Source: Pipra filicauda (Eukaryota; Chordata; Aves; Passeriformes; Pipridae). Taken from it: DNA of 64,000 nt. The stretch covers positions 1 to 64,000 of the forward strand of contig NW_024104285.1 in NCBI RefSeq assembly GCF_003945595.2. Direction: 5' to 3'. The translations under genes and the position numbers were made by a program. The notes under the pieces were generated by a model, which worked only from the letters and a program-made list of their open reading frames with translations, was not told the origin of the DNA and searched no databases. Shown in pieces: positions 46,894 to 57,900 of the stretch (within the stretch, counting starts at the first letter, position 1; each line of letters starts with the position of its first letter).

Positions 46894-49252
46894 AGATAAT
46901 AGGAAAGCAATGAGGCTTAATGTTTCAGTAGATATAAAACAATGAAAATGTCCAAGGATAGACATTATGTTATGCAGTTCCAGTCTTGCTTTTTAAGCAT
47001 TTGGTTTGTAGGTAAATATTTCTGTTGCAAATACAGAGGAAAAGGCTTCTTGTACTGTACTGAGAAGCAGGGTAGGGACAGGCAGCTTTCACTGCAGCAT
47101 GACATCAATAGCATGGAAAGAGAGATAGCATCCCATCCCAGATCTTCAAAGAGATATGGGTATAGTCCTCATTTTTATTATTCTTGAGGATCAACTCCAT
47201 ATCATGTTGCAAAGTGAGAAATATATTTTCATTAGAAATGTGATAACGGGTGTGTAACTACAAAATCCTCACTAACAAGAAGAGCTGACACGGACTGTTG
47301 TAGTAACAAGGTTATAGCAAACATACCATGTTATTCCTGGATAATTTCAGTTAATTTCTGGCAACTTCTGTGGGAATTGTATGTGCATGCACATTTGCTT
47401 ACAGCTTCCATATGTTTGGGAACTCTGAGGAACAGAAGCTGCAGCTTCCTCTCACTCCTCAGCTTCTCAAGCTTGTCATCACTTAAAATGATTATTTCTG
47501 AGACACTGGGGAAGTTCTACAGCTATAATAAAACATCATAGGGAAATTCATACAGTGAATTCTGTACTTATTTACATTCTGAAAAATTCTACATTGCCCT
47601 TTCATTTCCAAATGGTTCTTAGACTTGGTACTGCACAGACTGGCCATACCTGTCATAAATCAATGAGTCACAGCACAGTAGGTCTCATGCATAAAAATCT
47701 CAGTTACAAACATTTTCTGCTGTGCATGAGTTTGTTTTTATGATCTAGAAACTCCTTTTAGGTACAAAATTTATTTTAAAAATAACATTTATTTTTAATA
47801 TTATTTATATTACAACTCCTACCTATTGTATTTTTTTCCCTCCCAACTCACCTATAAACTAGGATTTTTTTCCCCCACATAAAATTCTAAGATTCCCTCC
47901 CTGGGATGCCTGTTCCTACTGGCCATCATTTTAATGATATATAATAGTAACCTGTCTTGAGAGAAGGGTCTCTAATGATATATAACACTATAATAGGTTC
48001 TTACAGCACACTGATGACATGTTGCAACTATACATCATCAGAGAAGCAGTCAGCAAGATGAGGAGCTCAGGGGATACACGTGAGCAGAGCACAACTGTAA
48101 AGAAAAATGAAATAGAGCCACAAAGCAGTTCTGGTGATTCTGTCTTTCTGTGGCTGAAGGCATCCCCAGAGCCAGAGTTTAAACATCACATGAATTCTAG
48201 TACAGACCTAAGTGACAGACTTCTGCTGATAAGAAAAACCCAACGAGCAAAATATTGCCTTCTAAATAACACCAATAATATAATTCTCTTCTTATTAAGG
48301 AAAGCAAATTCCATTCACTAGCCCACTCATGTATTTTAAAGTGCACAAATTCTGATGATAAAGTGCTCAGGTTATGTGCAGGAAGGTAAACAGAGAGTTA
48401 TTAGTCATTCTATCTCACAACTGAAGCCAGAGCAAGTAGGAAAATTAGCATGTTGAAGATTGAAAAAATAAAATTGACTCTTTGTGCTACACATGAGGAG
48501 CCATAAACTGCTGCAGTGATCCAGGGTATGGTGCCTGCAGAAGGAATCAGATTAATTCTACTGAATGTAAAAGAAAGGTCTTAACTGATTGTTCTAAGTT
48601 CCATTATTAGTAAGAATATGCAAATTTCTGCAGTATCATAGGAAAGATGAGAAGTGATAAATATTTTTGGAAGAAAGACATTAGGGAGATGTACTATTTA
48701 CATATAACTATGTATTTATAGTCACATAAACCTGTACACACTATAAATACCCATATTTAATTATAAAGAGACTTATACAAGCAGGTGATACATTTTTATG
48801 TGAAGTGACACAGTCTGCTGTAAACCCAGGATCTGACACTTTGTTTTAATCAATGGGAAATATTCCTGTAACTGGATCTGGTTGTAACCATTATGCACCT
48901 CTATATTTCAGAAGAGAGACAAATATCTTAAATATTTTCAAATACAGAAGTCAAAACTCATTTCACTGAAGCAAAAGAGCATTATTTAGACATCTCTTGA
49001 AAGCAAATATAATTTTTTGATTGAGAGCTATTTGTTTTTACATGTTACACAACCCTGTACAACAGAGGACACTGAGGCTGCTCCTGAGTGCAGTGTGAGG
49101 TTCTTTTTACTAAAAGAAGGTGTCAAATTATTTACCAGTTTAAGCTTGTCTGCCTTAAACATTGATAACGTGGACTTTGCTTTCTCAGGGACATTCAATG
49201 AGGATTGCATTAAAGAGTAACAGAGTTTTTTCCTTTTTCTTTTTGGCACCAG
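46894..49252. other. Unique non-coding DNA
   Basis: Contains a 100-codon + frame (48019-48321) and a zone at 49017-49250 that is open on both strands (67 codons +, 73 codons -) with fairly balanced composition. No splice donor was found for either, so I do not call them genes. TAATGATATATAA occurs twice about 41 bp apart near 47932-47985. Confidence 0.45.
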
Positions 49253-49303
49253 AAGCAGTGGAAGAAATCAAGACCCAATTGACCCAATTCTGTGATTATC
49301 AGG
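49253..49303 (+). other. Candidate 51-bp exon, + strand
   Basis: A very strong pyrimidine tract and acceptor (TTTTTTCCTTTTTCTTTTTGGCACCAG) is followed by 51 bp open in one frame (phase 1-1), reading AVEEIKTQLTQFCDYQ. A moderate donor (CAGG|GTAAAATT) ends it. It is short and the donor is weak, so this is a lead only. Confidence 0.2.
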
Positions 49304-51119
49304 GTAAAATTGTTTTGCCAGGCTGTTCTTACTACTAATGATAATGATGCTTTAATGTGATTTTCTGCCCTGGTTGCATAATGAAATTTTGTGTTGATAT
49401 GACTCTCCTTACACAGATCTGATTTCACAAGAACATTTTAAGGACTTAAAAGTGGTCTCTTTTTCAGAGAAAATCATCATTCACCATTCTCTCAGAAGTT
49501 AAAGACCTGCAAGTAACTTAGGAAGATATTTAGATAGCTTTGTTCAATAAAAAAATAAAAATTTTGCAAATTTCATAAGCTTACACTAGATAAGTCATTA
49601 TGATAAAAGTTTGAGATATCATTTTAAATTAAAAACTAATTATCAGTGAAGATCAACATCTAGCTATGAGAATATTTCATTTTGAGCTTATTTCTTGAAA
49701 ACATTTGCTTTTTGGTGCAACAAAGTTCAGGATATTGTCTTTTATGTAGTATTTTTTTCTTTTAATTAACTTTTCCTTTATGTCTCTTTATTGTTCTTCT
49801 TCTCTCTATTGTTCATCATAAGGATGACTCCACTTATAAGCTGTTTTATTTTCAGTTCTGTAAGTTAAGATATATATACTCTACAGTGCACTCTCCCAAA
49901 TGCTTTGGGAAACCATTGAGAGAAGGAACAAGTAATTCTCATTAAACAAGCTTTTTTCTTTCCTTTCTTCATCTAAACAACGTGTGCAAATATTCTTTCT
50001 TATTTGACCTGCACTAGAAGTGGGTGCAGACTATTTAATATCTAATACATTATTGTTATACCAACGTTGAACAACACTATTTCCCTTAACAAGTTGGTTT
50101 CATTCATAACCTAAATTTAAATGTCATCAGTACTTGAAGGATAATTATGTTCTCTAAAACTAGATATCTCAAATATTCATGTATTTCAAGTTAGAATGTT
50201 TCATTTAATGATGAATTTTTATCCTTATTGAATGAAAGTGAATTTTCCCCCCACTGTTGCTGAAGAGTTCTGTGTATGTGTCAATATTATTTCTGTCCTC
50301 TCACCCCCACATGGTCATACTTTATTCCTGGATAGCCATAATTTCTAGTTTCTCAAGTAGTAATTGGAAACACAATTTTCAAGGTCCAAAAGGAAGAATT
50401 CTGTGAAATGACCAAAAGCTTCTCCCCATATGCAAGTAAATTACTTTTCCAAAATTATCTTACTTAGGAATCCTACTTGAACATTGACGTACATCTTAAA
50501 GTATTCTAAAGAATGTAAATTGTAACATAACAAATACAAATGAAGTATAAATCCAGGAATAGATCTTTTTCAATTCAGCTGGTTATGTTTTTCACTGATT
50601 ATTTTCTCTCCACATAAACCCTTTATACTTAATATTCCTAACATAGCACACCATAATATTGCATCACACTTCATAAACAGGACACTAAACTTATCACTGC
50701 CAGAAGAGACACAGCTCTGCTACTCCTAATAGTGGGGAAAATAAAAGTCTGGCTTTGGTGACAGAGAAGTTACTTGCATCCCATCCAAATCCAGACTCTC
50801 CACTGTCTTGGACAGAACCTGCTGGGCAACCACGCTCCTCTGACAGTACCAAGCACTAAAAGTAGTATTTTTCACAACATTAGTGAAACATTTGTAAAAT
50901 ACCACTATAAAACATTTAGTATATTTTTTAAAAAATGAAGCATACATAAAATTCCATGAAAATATTTCCTTCAGAAAAAAAAAAAATATATATATAATCT
51001 CATTTCCAAAAGTACTTCATTTACACCTTGTGGAGTATTTTTCTTGAAGGAGTTCTCTTTCAAAGGGAATTCAAGCTCTTTGTAGCCCAGATGAATGAAC
51101 ACAGACACATCTCCCTTAC
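49304..51119. other. Unique non-coding DNA
   Basis: AT-rich with no recognised repeats except an A/TA low-complexity stretch at about 50976-50997. No RNA gene recognised. Confidence 0.5.
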
Positions 51120-51217
51120 CTGAACCAAGAACAGGATACAGTAATTCTCCACATGGCTTTTCAACAAGAGCTGGCTTCCATCCAGCTCCCTGGCAGCAAA
51201 GACAACTGGCTGAACCT
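51120..51217 (-). other. Best candidate coding exon, 98 bp, minus strand
   Basis: The minus strand has an acceptor TTTGTCTGCAG at 51218 and a consensus donor TTCAG|GTAAGGGAG at 51120/51119. The frame starting with AG then GTT CAG gives 32 codons to CAG (phase 0 out). Codon use is vertebrate-like, with about 20 of 32 third positions G or C in an AT-rich region; part of the peptide reads FAARELDGSQLLLKSHVE. A second frame is also open. It extends through the donor to about 50970 (about 90 codons without ATG), but most of its third positions are A or T. I do not recognise either peptide. An alternative acceptor two bases in (CAGAG|GTT) would make a 96-bp phase 0-0 exon. A lncRNA exon is the main alternative. 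Confidence 0.4.
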
Positions 51218-52244
51218 CTGCAGACAAACCCTAAGGATTAGAGAGACAGCAAAAAAAAAATGAATTTAAAAAACCAGGCTGTTAAGGCCATCAAACAGTC
51301 TTTGATCTAAGATGCTATAATTTCAACCAACAAAAAAATGCCATAAATTTCAGGTAGAGTACAAAACATAGGCATACAAGTTTAAAAGAACCACTCAAAA
51401 TACTGAAGCTTAGATGTCCCTCTGTGAATGCAGATCTACTGATATTAAAAAAATACTGCACCATGTTCCAAGACAAAACTCAACTGAAAGTTTGTGGAAA
51501 TGAGTTATACTGCATGATACTGCAGAACTGAACTTCACAGAAAGATTTCAATGAGAAGGAGAAATCACTTTGTACAAAGAAGTGGAGGCGTCAGAAGAGA
51601 AGGTATAGAGAAAGTAATAAGCAGTAGCAGGGTTGAATAGGAAAAGGCAAACTCTCAAAAGCAGGTATAAATAATGCGATTTTTGTGCTAAACCAAACCC
51701 CTGGGTTAAACCTAGGTGTTGAAGGAAGCAAAGGTAAAAATAGATTTATAACTCTTTTAAAGGGAGTTGTATGAACCATCTATGAATACTTTAGAAGATG
51801 CCAAAATTAGACTAGAATGGTTGTAAAACTGCTTCTAGTCTAAGTCTTTATTTTCCCAACAGAACTATTCTTGTGGAAATTTTTACATAGAAAGAGTAGA
51901 ATCTGTGCTAATTTTAACAGACACATTATGAACTAGGGAAGGGAAAAGGGAATATTCAGAAAAAAACCTCAAACAACAAAGCAAGTTCACAGAATTTTAA
52001 AGATGTGATTTTTGGATGAACCTGGAATTTCAGCAGACCAAGCAGGATCCAAGGCTTTCCATATTGTTCTGAAAACAAGCACTTACACTTCCATGACACA
52101 GTAACAGAATTTGTTTACTCTTTTTTCCTTTGTGAATCACTCTGCTCTTTAAGAATCTTCAGGAAAAAGGCAGTAAAAATTAGCCAAATGATCTTTCAGA
52201 TTTGTCAAGGAATTATAGTTCTTCCACTTTTCCCTTCTTTTCAG
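51218..52244. other. Unique non-coding DNA
   Basis: No repeats or exons recognised between the two splice-flanked candidates of opposite orientation. Confidence 0.5.
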
Positions 52245-52291
52245 GTCTCTGGCAGTATTGGAAACCTAGACTTTCTGAAATGTTCAGCTCT
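52245..52291 (+). other. Candidate 47-bp exon with strong splice sites, + strand
   Basis: CTTCCACTTTTCCCTTCTTTTCAG is a near-ideal acceptor, and CTCT|GTAAGTAATT is a consensus donor. The 47 bp between them are open in two frames, one reading LWQYWKPRLSEMFSS and the other VSGSIGNLDFLKCSA. It has the strongest pair of splice signals I found on the + strand. Coding or lncRNA status cannot be decided from 47 bp. Confidence 0.3.
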
Positions 52292-52824
52292 GTAAGTAAT
52301 TAACTATTTATTGACCTTTCCAGAGGATTTGGCCTTTGGGGAATTAAATCTGGTTTATGACTACTGTGAAACAGTCAAATATTTTGGAACAGTGATAAAA
52401 TAACAGCAACTCTGACAACGATTCTCTTCTATGCAGGCACTTCTTTGTACCACTCCCATGTGGCAAGTGGATTTTTTTCCTGGTTTTATGTATTAGAAAT
52501 AACAACATAAAAAGGGTTTCTGTCTAGCAAATAAGTAAAAGCAGTGTAGCACTTCAAGTTTTGTATATTATAGCTCAGCTGATGGAGAGTGAGCAATAGG
52601 AAATTAGCAGAGACTTGATATATTTCTGGAATTGATTAAAAAGGAGACTCCTCTGTGTTACAAACACTACATCACAACTGTCATTACTACTGGGGAAGCA
52701 GAGCTATTGCTTATCACTTCCTACACACATTAAATTATAAGCCCTATCTCTAATGAGAGGCCGTTTTTTATCATCCAAGTATTATTCTTCTATTGATGAC
52801 TAAAACCTTTTGCCTTATAAAAGT

Positions 52825-52899
52825 AAAAAAAAAAAAAAAAAGCACATTTTATGAAATCCATAAAGCATATCTAAATAAGCCATTCCACACACACACACA
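52825..52899. repeat. A17 run and (CA)7 microsatellite
   Basis: An A17 run at 52825-52841, then 45 bp later an uninterrupted (CA)7 at 52886-52899. Confidence 0.9.
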
Positions 52900-53799
52900 A
52901 AGCACATAAACAGATTTATTTTAAAACAAATTAACACAAAGGACAATTTGTTAAGGTTAAATTTTGTTTACAGAAGTTCTTTAAAGAAGTGTTTAGGTAT
53001 TTAGATAGATAATCAAGATGCACTACATACATCTGAAACAATTGCTCACCTGACTGATTTTATTCCTGTGAACCTTATTTAAGTTGACTTATTAACCATA
53101 ATTTGATAAAACCAGATGCAAGTTTGTCCTCACACCAAGAGGAGCCTTCAGTGATGAAATAATCTACTTTACTACCCTTATTGCTCCTATTATAGACCAA
53201 GCAAGGCAGAAGAAATAAGTTTGTTTTCCTAAACAGAGAAATAAACATTTAATCCCCCATTTCCCCCATTATCTTTGTAATACCCTAAGGGACAATTGAA
53301 CTGACTATTCACAGCACACCAGTGTCAAATTAAAAATGCACTCTATAGTTACTAAAAGCTGCTCATGGTCTACCAGTTTATCTTTGATTTATACCACTGT
53401 GGCCACATTCCAGCTCTAACAAATTATTTTCACCTCCAAACAACACCAAGCATATTTTCCCACAGGGGACAACATTTTAAACACTTGACCTCTAAATTTG
53501 ACGGTATTTGCACTACACATTGTTATGCTACATGGAAAAGCAAGGGTTTCTTCACTCTTTTCCTACCACCTGTTTAAAGTAAAATATATCAAAACACCTG
53601 GTTTCACAAACAAGGCTCCTGTTGCAGTTCTCCCCCCAGTTCAACCAGTATTAAGCTGGCATTTCTTCTTGCACAGGTGCTACAAACCAGTAAAAGGAAA
53701 GGCAAACCAGGTGCCTGGGACTATGTCTGAAAAAACTTTCCCCTCACTGTGATGAAGCAAATCAAAGGCCATTTGGGAACAGAGCAGGACTCAGACCGG

Positions 53800-54325
53800 G
53801 ATCTACATGGACCTCTTGGCAAACAGGTAAATGCAAATGTAGCCCTTTGGCTCGTGGAGGAGTTACGGCCCAACACAGACAATACTCTAGATTGTGTCTA
53901 AAAGGGCCAAACTTCCCTCAAAATTTGCAAACAGGATCTTTTTTCCCTTCGAGAAATGAAGAAATTTATAGGGATTTGGGCCAGAAAAGCTGTGTACACG
54001 GTGGTGGCCTCTGTGAGGAGGTGCCAGATGCGAACGGATCCTGCCAGCTCCACAATGGCCACACAGGGCACAGTTGGGACCGTCAGCAAGGCTGGTGGTG
54101 CCTCTGAGGGAGGGCAAAGGCTCCCTGCAGCGAGGGAAAAATGTGAGAAAGGTCTTAAAGTACCAACAGCACCTGTGTGAGCCCGTCTGCCTCAGCCCTT
54201 GGCTCCCTCACCCCAGGGGCAGTGGGGGAGGTTGAGGGACATCAGCCCTCCCGCCGTTTCAGCAGTTCCGCTACTCCCAGAGGAAAGTTTTTTCCTTTTT
54301 GTCTTCGAGACCGGTCCAAAATTTA
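53800..54325. promoter_or_regulatory. CpG-enriched patch, possible promoter or exon region
   Basis: Roughly 14 CpGs occur in about 500 bp (for example GGCTCGTGG, TTACGGCCC, TGCGAACGGATCC, GGGACCGTCAGC, CTCCCGCCGTTTC, TTCCGCTAC, GAGACCGGTCC), against very few in the flanks. Both strands carry overlapping open frames of 62-86 codons (53847-54387), none clearly a protein. GC-rich, CpG-retaining DNA in an AT-rich region may be a small promoter, an enhancer or a coding exon. No TATA box or recognised domain was seen. Confidence 0.3.
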
Positions 54326-54738
54326 ACAAAACAGATGAAAGTGAAGGAATTTTGCACCTAGATAAAGTTAAACTTCAGATAATTTAAGCATTCAAAGAGG
54401 AACATAACGTAGTCTGAGTACGACTCACTCAGATTTCATGTAAATGTTCACTTTACTTCTATTCTTACTCTGGCCTAGAATTCAACCTGAATATTTCACA
54501 GCAGAATCTGGCCTTGGAGCCCAGGATGATTGCCTTGGTAATAGAACTGCCATATTTCCATTCCCTGTGATATGTCAGCCTAAAAGATGGAAAAAGGGAA
54601 GTTCTGACACCTGAGAAGTCTTTGGTTTAGACTTAGATTTTGACAGAAGGTTCAAGGTACATTTCATTTTGTTGGACCGGTTTGTTTGATAAGAATATCT
54701 CTCAGCATAGAAAAAGATGAAGTCATAAAAGAAAATAG

Positions 54739-54779
54739 TTTCTCTCATCCTCCCTGTCTTCTCTCTTCATCCTCCCTCC
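54739..54779. repeat. Polypyrimidine tract with imperfect repeat
   Basis: A tract almost purely of C/T, with CATCCTCCCT occurring twice. It directly precedes the candidate acceptor at 54780-54781. Confidence 0.8.
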
Positions 54780-54781
54780 AG

Positions 54782-54941
54782 CACATGGCATGGTAGGTTT
54801 GCTTTGTGGCTGGGATACTCAGTGAACTGGAGTGACATCAAATCCATACAGCAGCGTCTGTCAGAAATTAGTGTCTGTGTATACATAATAGCCAAGCTAA
54901 AGTTTTCTGTGCGATTGTGGCAAAATTGTGGAGCCAGTTGA
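54782..54941 (+). other. Candidate exon behind a long polypyrimidine tract, + strand
   Basis: The tract ending CATCCTCCCTCCAG is an excellent acceptor. From 54783 one frame is open for 52 codons to TGA (54939-54941). The peptide is varied, reading in part ALWLGYSVNWSDIKSIQQRL. A GTAGGT donor lies only 11 bases after the acceptor, an alternative that would make a micro-exon. I do not recognise the peptide. It may be a terminal coding exon, a lncRNA exon or coincidence. Confidence 0.22.
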
Positions 54942-57900
54942 ATCACGTCAGTCTGCTCCTAATCTTTCCCAACACTATGCTTAGAAATTTCATGAAAAAA
55001 TACCCAATTTAACAAATGACATGGCTCTCGTGCTCTCTCTTGCTGCAAAGACTTTTTTTTCCTCCAGCAACTGCTGAGGAACAGACAAGAGTGTGCTCAG
55101 TACAACACACATTGGGAATTAAAATGTTCACTAAGTTGGTGTGTGGGGTGGAGGAACATAAAGAAATCTCACTGGGGGGAAAGAAAAGGTGTGTTTATCT
55201 TCATTAAAAACTTTGGCTTAAGAAAAAAAACAAACCCTTAGAGTAAACTGGAAGTCTCCAGAGTATTATTCCCTGAGTTTTGAAGTGTTGGAGTTTATGA
55301 CAGAGCAGTACAGGCTGTTGTCATTCATTTAAAGCAGCTCTAGATTTTCCTGGCCTATGGTACTGTCACTGCAGACACCTCGCCCTGCTCTCCCCTGGCC
55401 ACAGGAGAGTTCTAAGGTGCACAGCAAAAAATCTCTTATTTTTCATCTCAAAGGCTTTTATCCAAATACATTAAGCAGTCACTTATTTCATGAATGTAGA
55501 AGAAATGGAAATGGAATTTATGCCTTCCCTGGGAAACTTTCCTGTTGTTTGTATGTAGTTCATTAAACCTCAGGAGGCTGTTCCTCTGGTGTGAATTCAT
55601 ACTTGAATTCATGCACAGCTCCACATCAGCAGAACAGGAAATGATGGAGGTTGGTGGGGGGAAAAAAATCCCTCTTTTCAGATGACAAAATTGCAACTAT
55701 TACACCCACAACAACTGGACAGGTTCACTTAGCACATGAGCTGGCCCACAGACAGCACTGACCCCCAGCATTCCAAGGTTTCCTAGGCTGTGAGGAGCAG
55801 TAAGGGCTGACTTTGTTCTAATACTAATGAAATAAAAGCAGCAAACCTCAAACTAAAATTATTTGAATTTCATTCCAAAAGATAATGGATCAGTGGATGT
55901 TTCTATTGACTTTGCATTTTAAATTGTAAGCAGTGTTGATGTGCCTCTTGTAAAACATATTCCATAACTCTTAATATATACCTTAGTCTGCAATAACACT
56001 GGGAGTCATTCACCTTTCAGCAGTTGTGATCCTTTTCAGTGATTTCTGAGGAAATCACTGTGAAAATTCCCATTTCCAAAGACTGTGCCTGCCAGGAAGC
56101 AGTGGGAGAAGAAGCCCATGAGGAATGGAATCTGGGTGCCAAGGGGCTGGCAGCATCATGGCCTCTTCCAGGGGACCAGTCCACCAACCCAATAAGTCCA
56201 TCCCATCCCAGGAGTCTTGGACTTGACCACAGGGAGGAAAGGAGGGGACCACCAACAAGGCTCCTTAATTTTGGAAAACAAATTATGCAGCTAAATCCTA
56301 GTTCTCCACAGGTCTGTGTCAAAAAAACTCAGTTGCACTCTCTGTACTGTAGGATGACAATTTTCTCTCAGTAAAGTTGGGGTTTTTTTGTTTCGTTGGT
56401 TGGATTTTGCTTGTTTTGGGTCCTTGTGTTGTGGTTTTTTTAAATACAAGCACTTATCTTTGTAAATTATGATTTTTGCGCAGATAACTTTATTTGTGAC
56501 TTGACTAGTAAAACTCTAAGGAGCTGGACCATCTGGAGACCAAAGTTAAAAATTCCATTTCAGAGTTAAAATGCTCTGAGAGTTTGTTCCAGATGGGTTG
56601 CAGAAAATCAAACTGCTGTATGAAACACTGCCAGAAAACAGGTCACTTGACACATACCACCTTTGAGATAAATTTTATATAAATTATAATTTTCAACATT
56701 GCACTTTAATGGCATAAAGAGTTTTGTATGTGGAGGTGAATGAGAGCCTTGGTCTTGAGCTATCAACCAAAAAGTCGAAAGATGGAGAAAAGGTTTAGAG
56801 AGAGGAGAACTAACTTGGGATAATTTTGCTGCTATGTCTTTTCTGAAAGGCACTGAATAAACATATTTTTGACTTCTAATTTCTCCTTATTACATGCTGC
56901 TTTAAACTGTCTGTGAATTTATATTTACAGAAACAGGCCTGAGCAAGTTGAAGTAAATAATTGTAGTGGTAGCAAAATATATCCTGTGATTTCCTCTACG
57001 TTCTATGAAAGCCAAGTGATGTACTGTTCCATAGCCTTAACTCAATTTAATCTCAGGAAGTAGCCCTGAAGGTGTCTTAAAAGACCCATATTTTAAAGTT
57101 TTTTATATTAATGATTTCTGCTGTAATAATTTGAATTAGGAAAAAAAAGAACAGAAATTGTCAAAGTCAGGAAAAGTAGATTTTGCTGAATGTTTAGGAC
57201 ACAGTTACTTCCCAAGGTTCAAATAGCTGTAAACATTTCATTAAAGAACTAGAAAAAGAGATTTATTCCCTTTATTTACCTACTATAACTGTCATTAGAG
57301 AGGCAGAGAATCAATCTCTAAGTTACTAGGTAACTTCTTTGTCTTCCAGCTGAAATGAGAATTAAAGATATTAAATACTATATAGGCACAAAGAGGAAAT
57401 CACATAATAAAAAGGATGGCTTATTAGGAGCTGGGATTTGTGATGTTAACATGTTGAATATGTACAATGAAAGCTTCTCAGTAACCAATCTCCTCATTAA
57501 GAGACTGAGCTATGTAATGTATAATCTCTGGGGAGAGTTTGCTTTGATTATTATAAAATTAGGTCATGCAAGTAGAGGTTGATATAGAAAGTGAAGACCA
57601 CAATATCTGTAAAGCATGATTTCCATTACATTCTCAGAGGGGTATTTTTTTCCTTTCCTTTTTTTTTTCACTCATATGACATACTACCATAAATATTGTA
57701 CAAAGGAGGTAATACCAGATATTTTCTAAATGACTGAAATGGAATTTTGCAGAAAGAACATAGATATTCCCAAGGAATTAGCTCCTTAATTTCTAATACA
57801 TTTAGCCTACTTCAATTCACAGCAGACATTTAAGTATATCTATTATGAAAACATCCAGAAAACGTGTTAGTTCAGCGCCAGTTCAATTCAAACTGAACTC

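Noticed and set aside
56017..56374. Antisense pair of 101- and 111-codon frames as a gene
   Set aside because: No splice sites or family similarity; proline/serine-rich translation from a GC-richer non-coding block.
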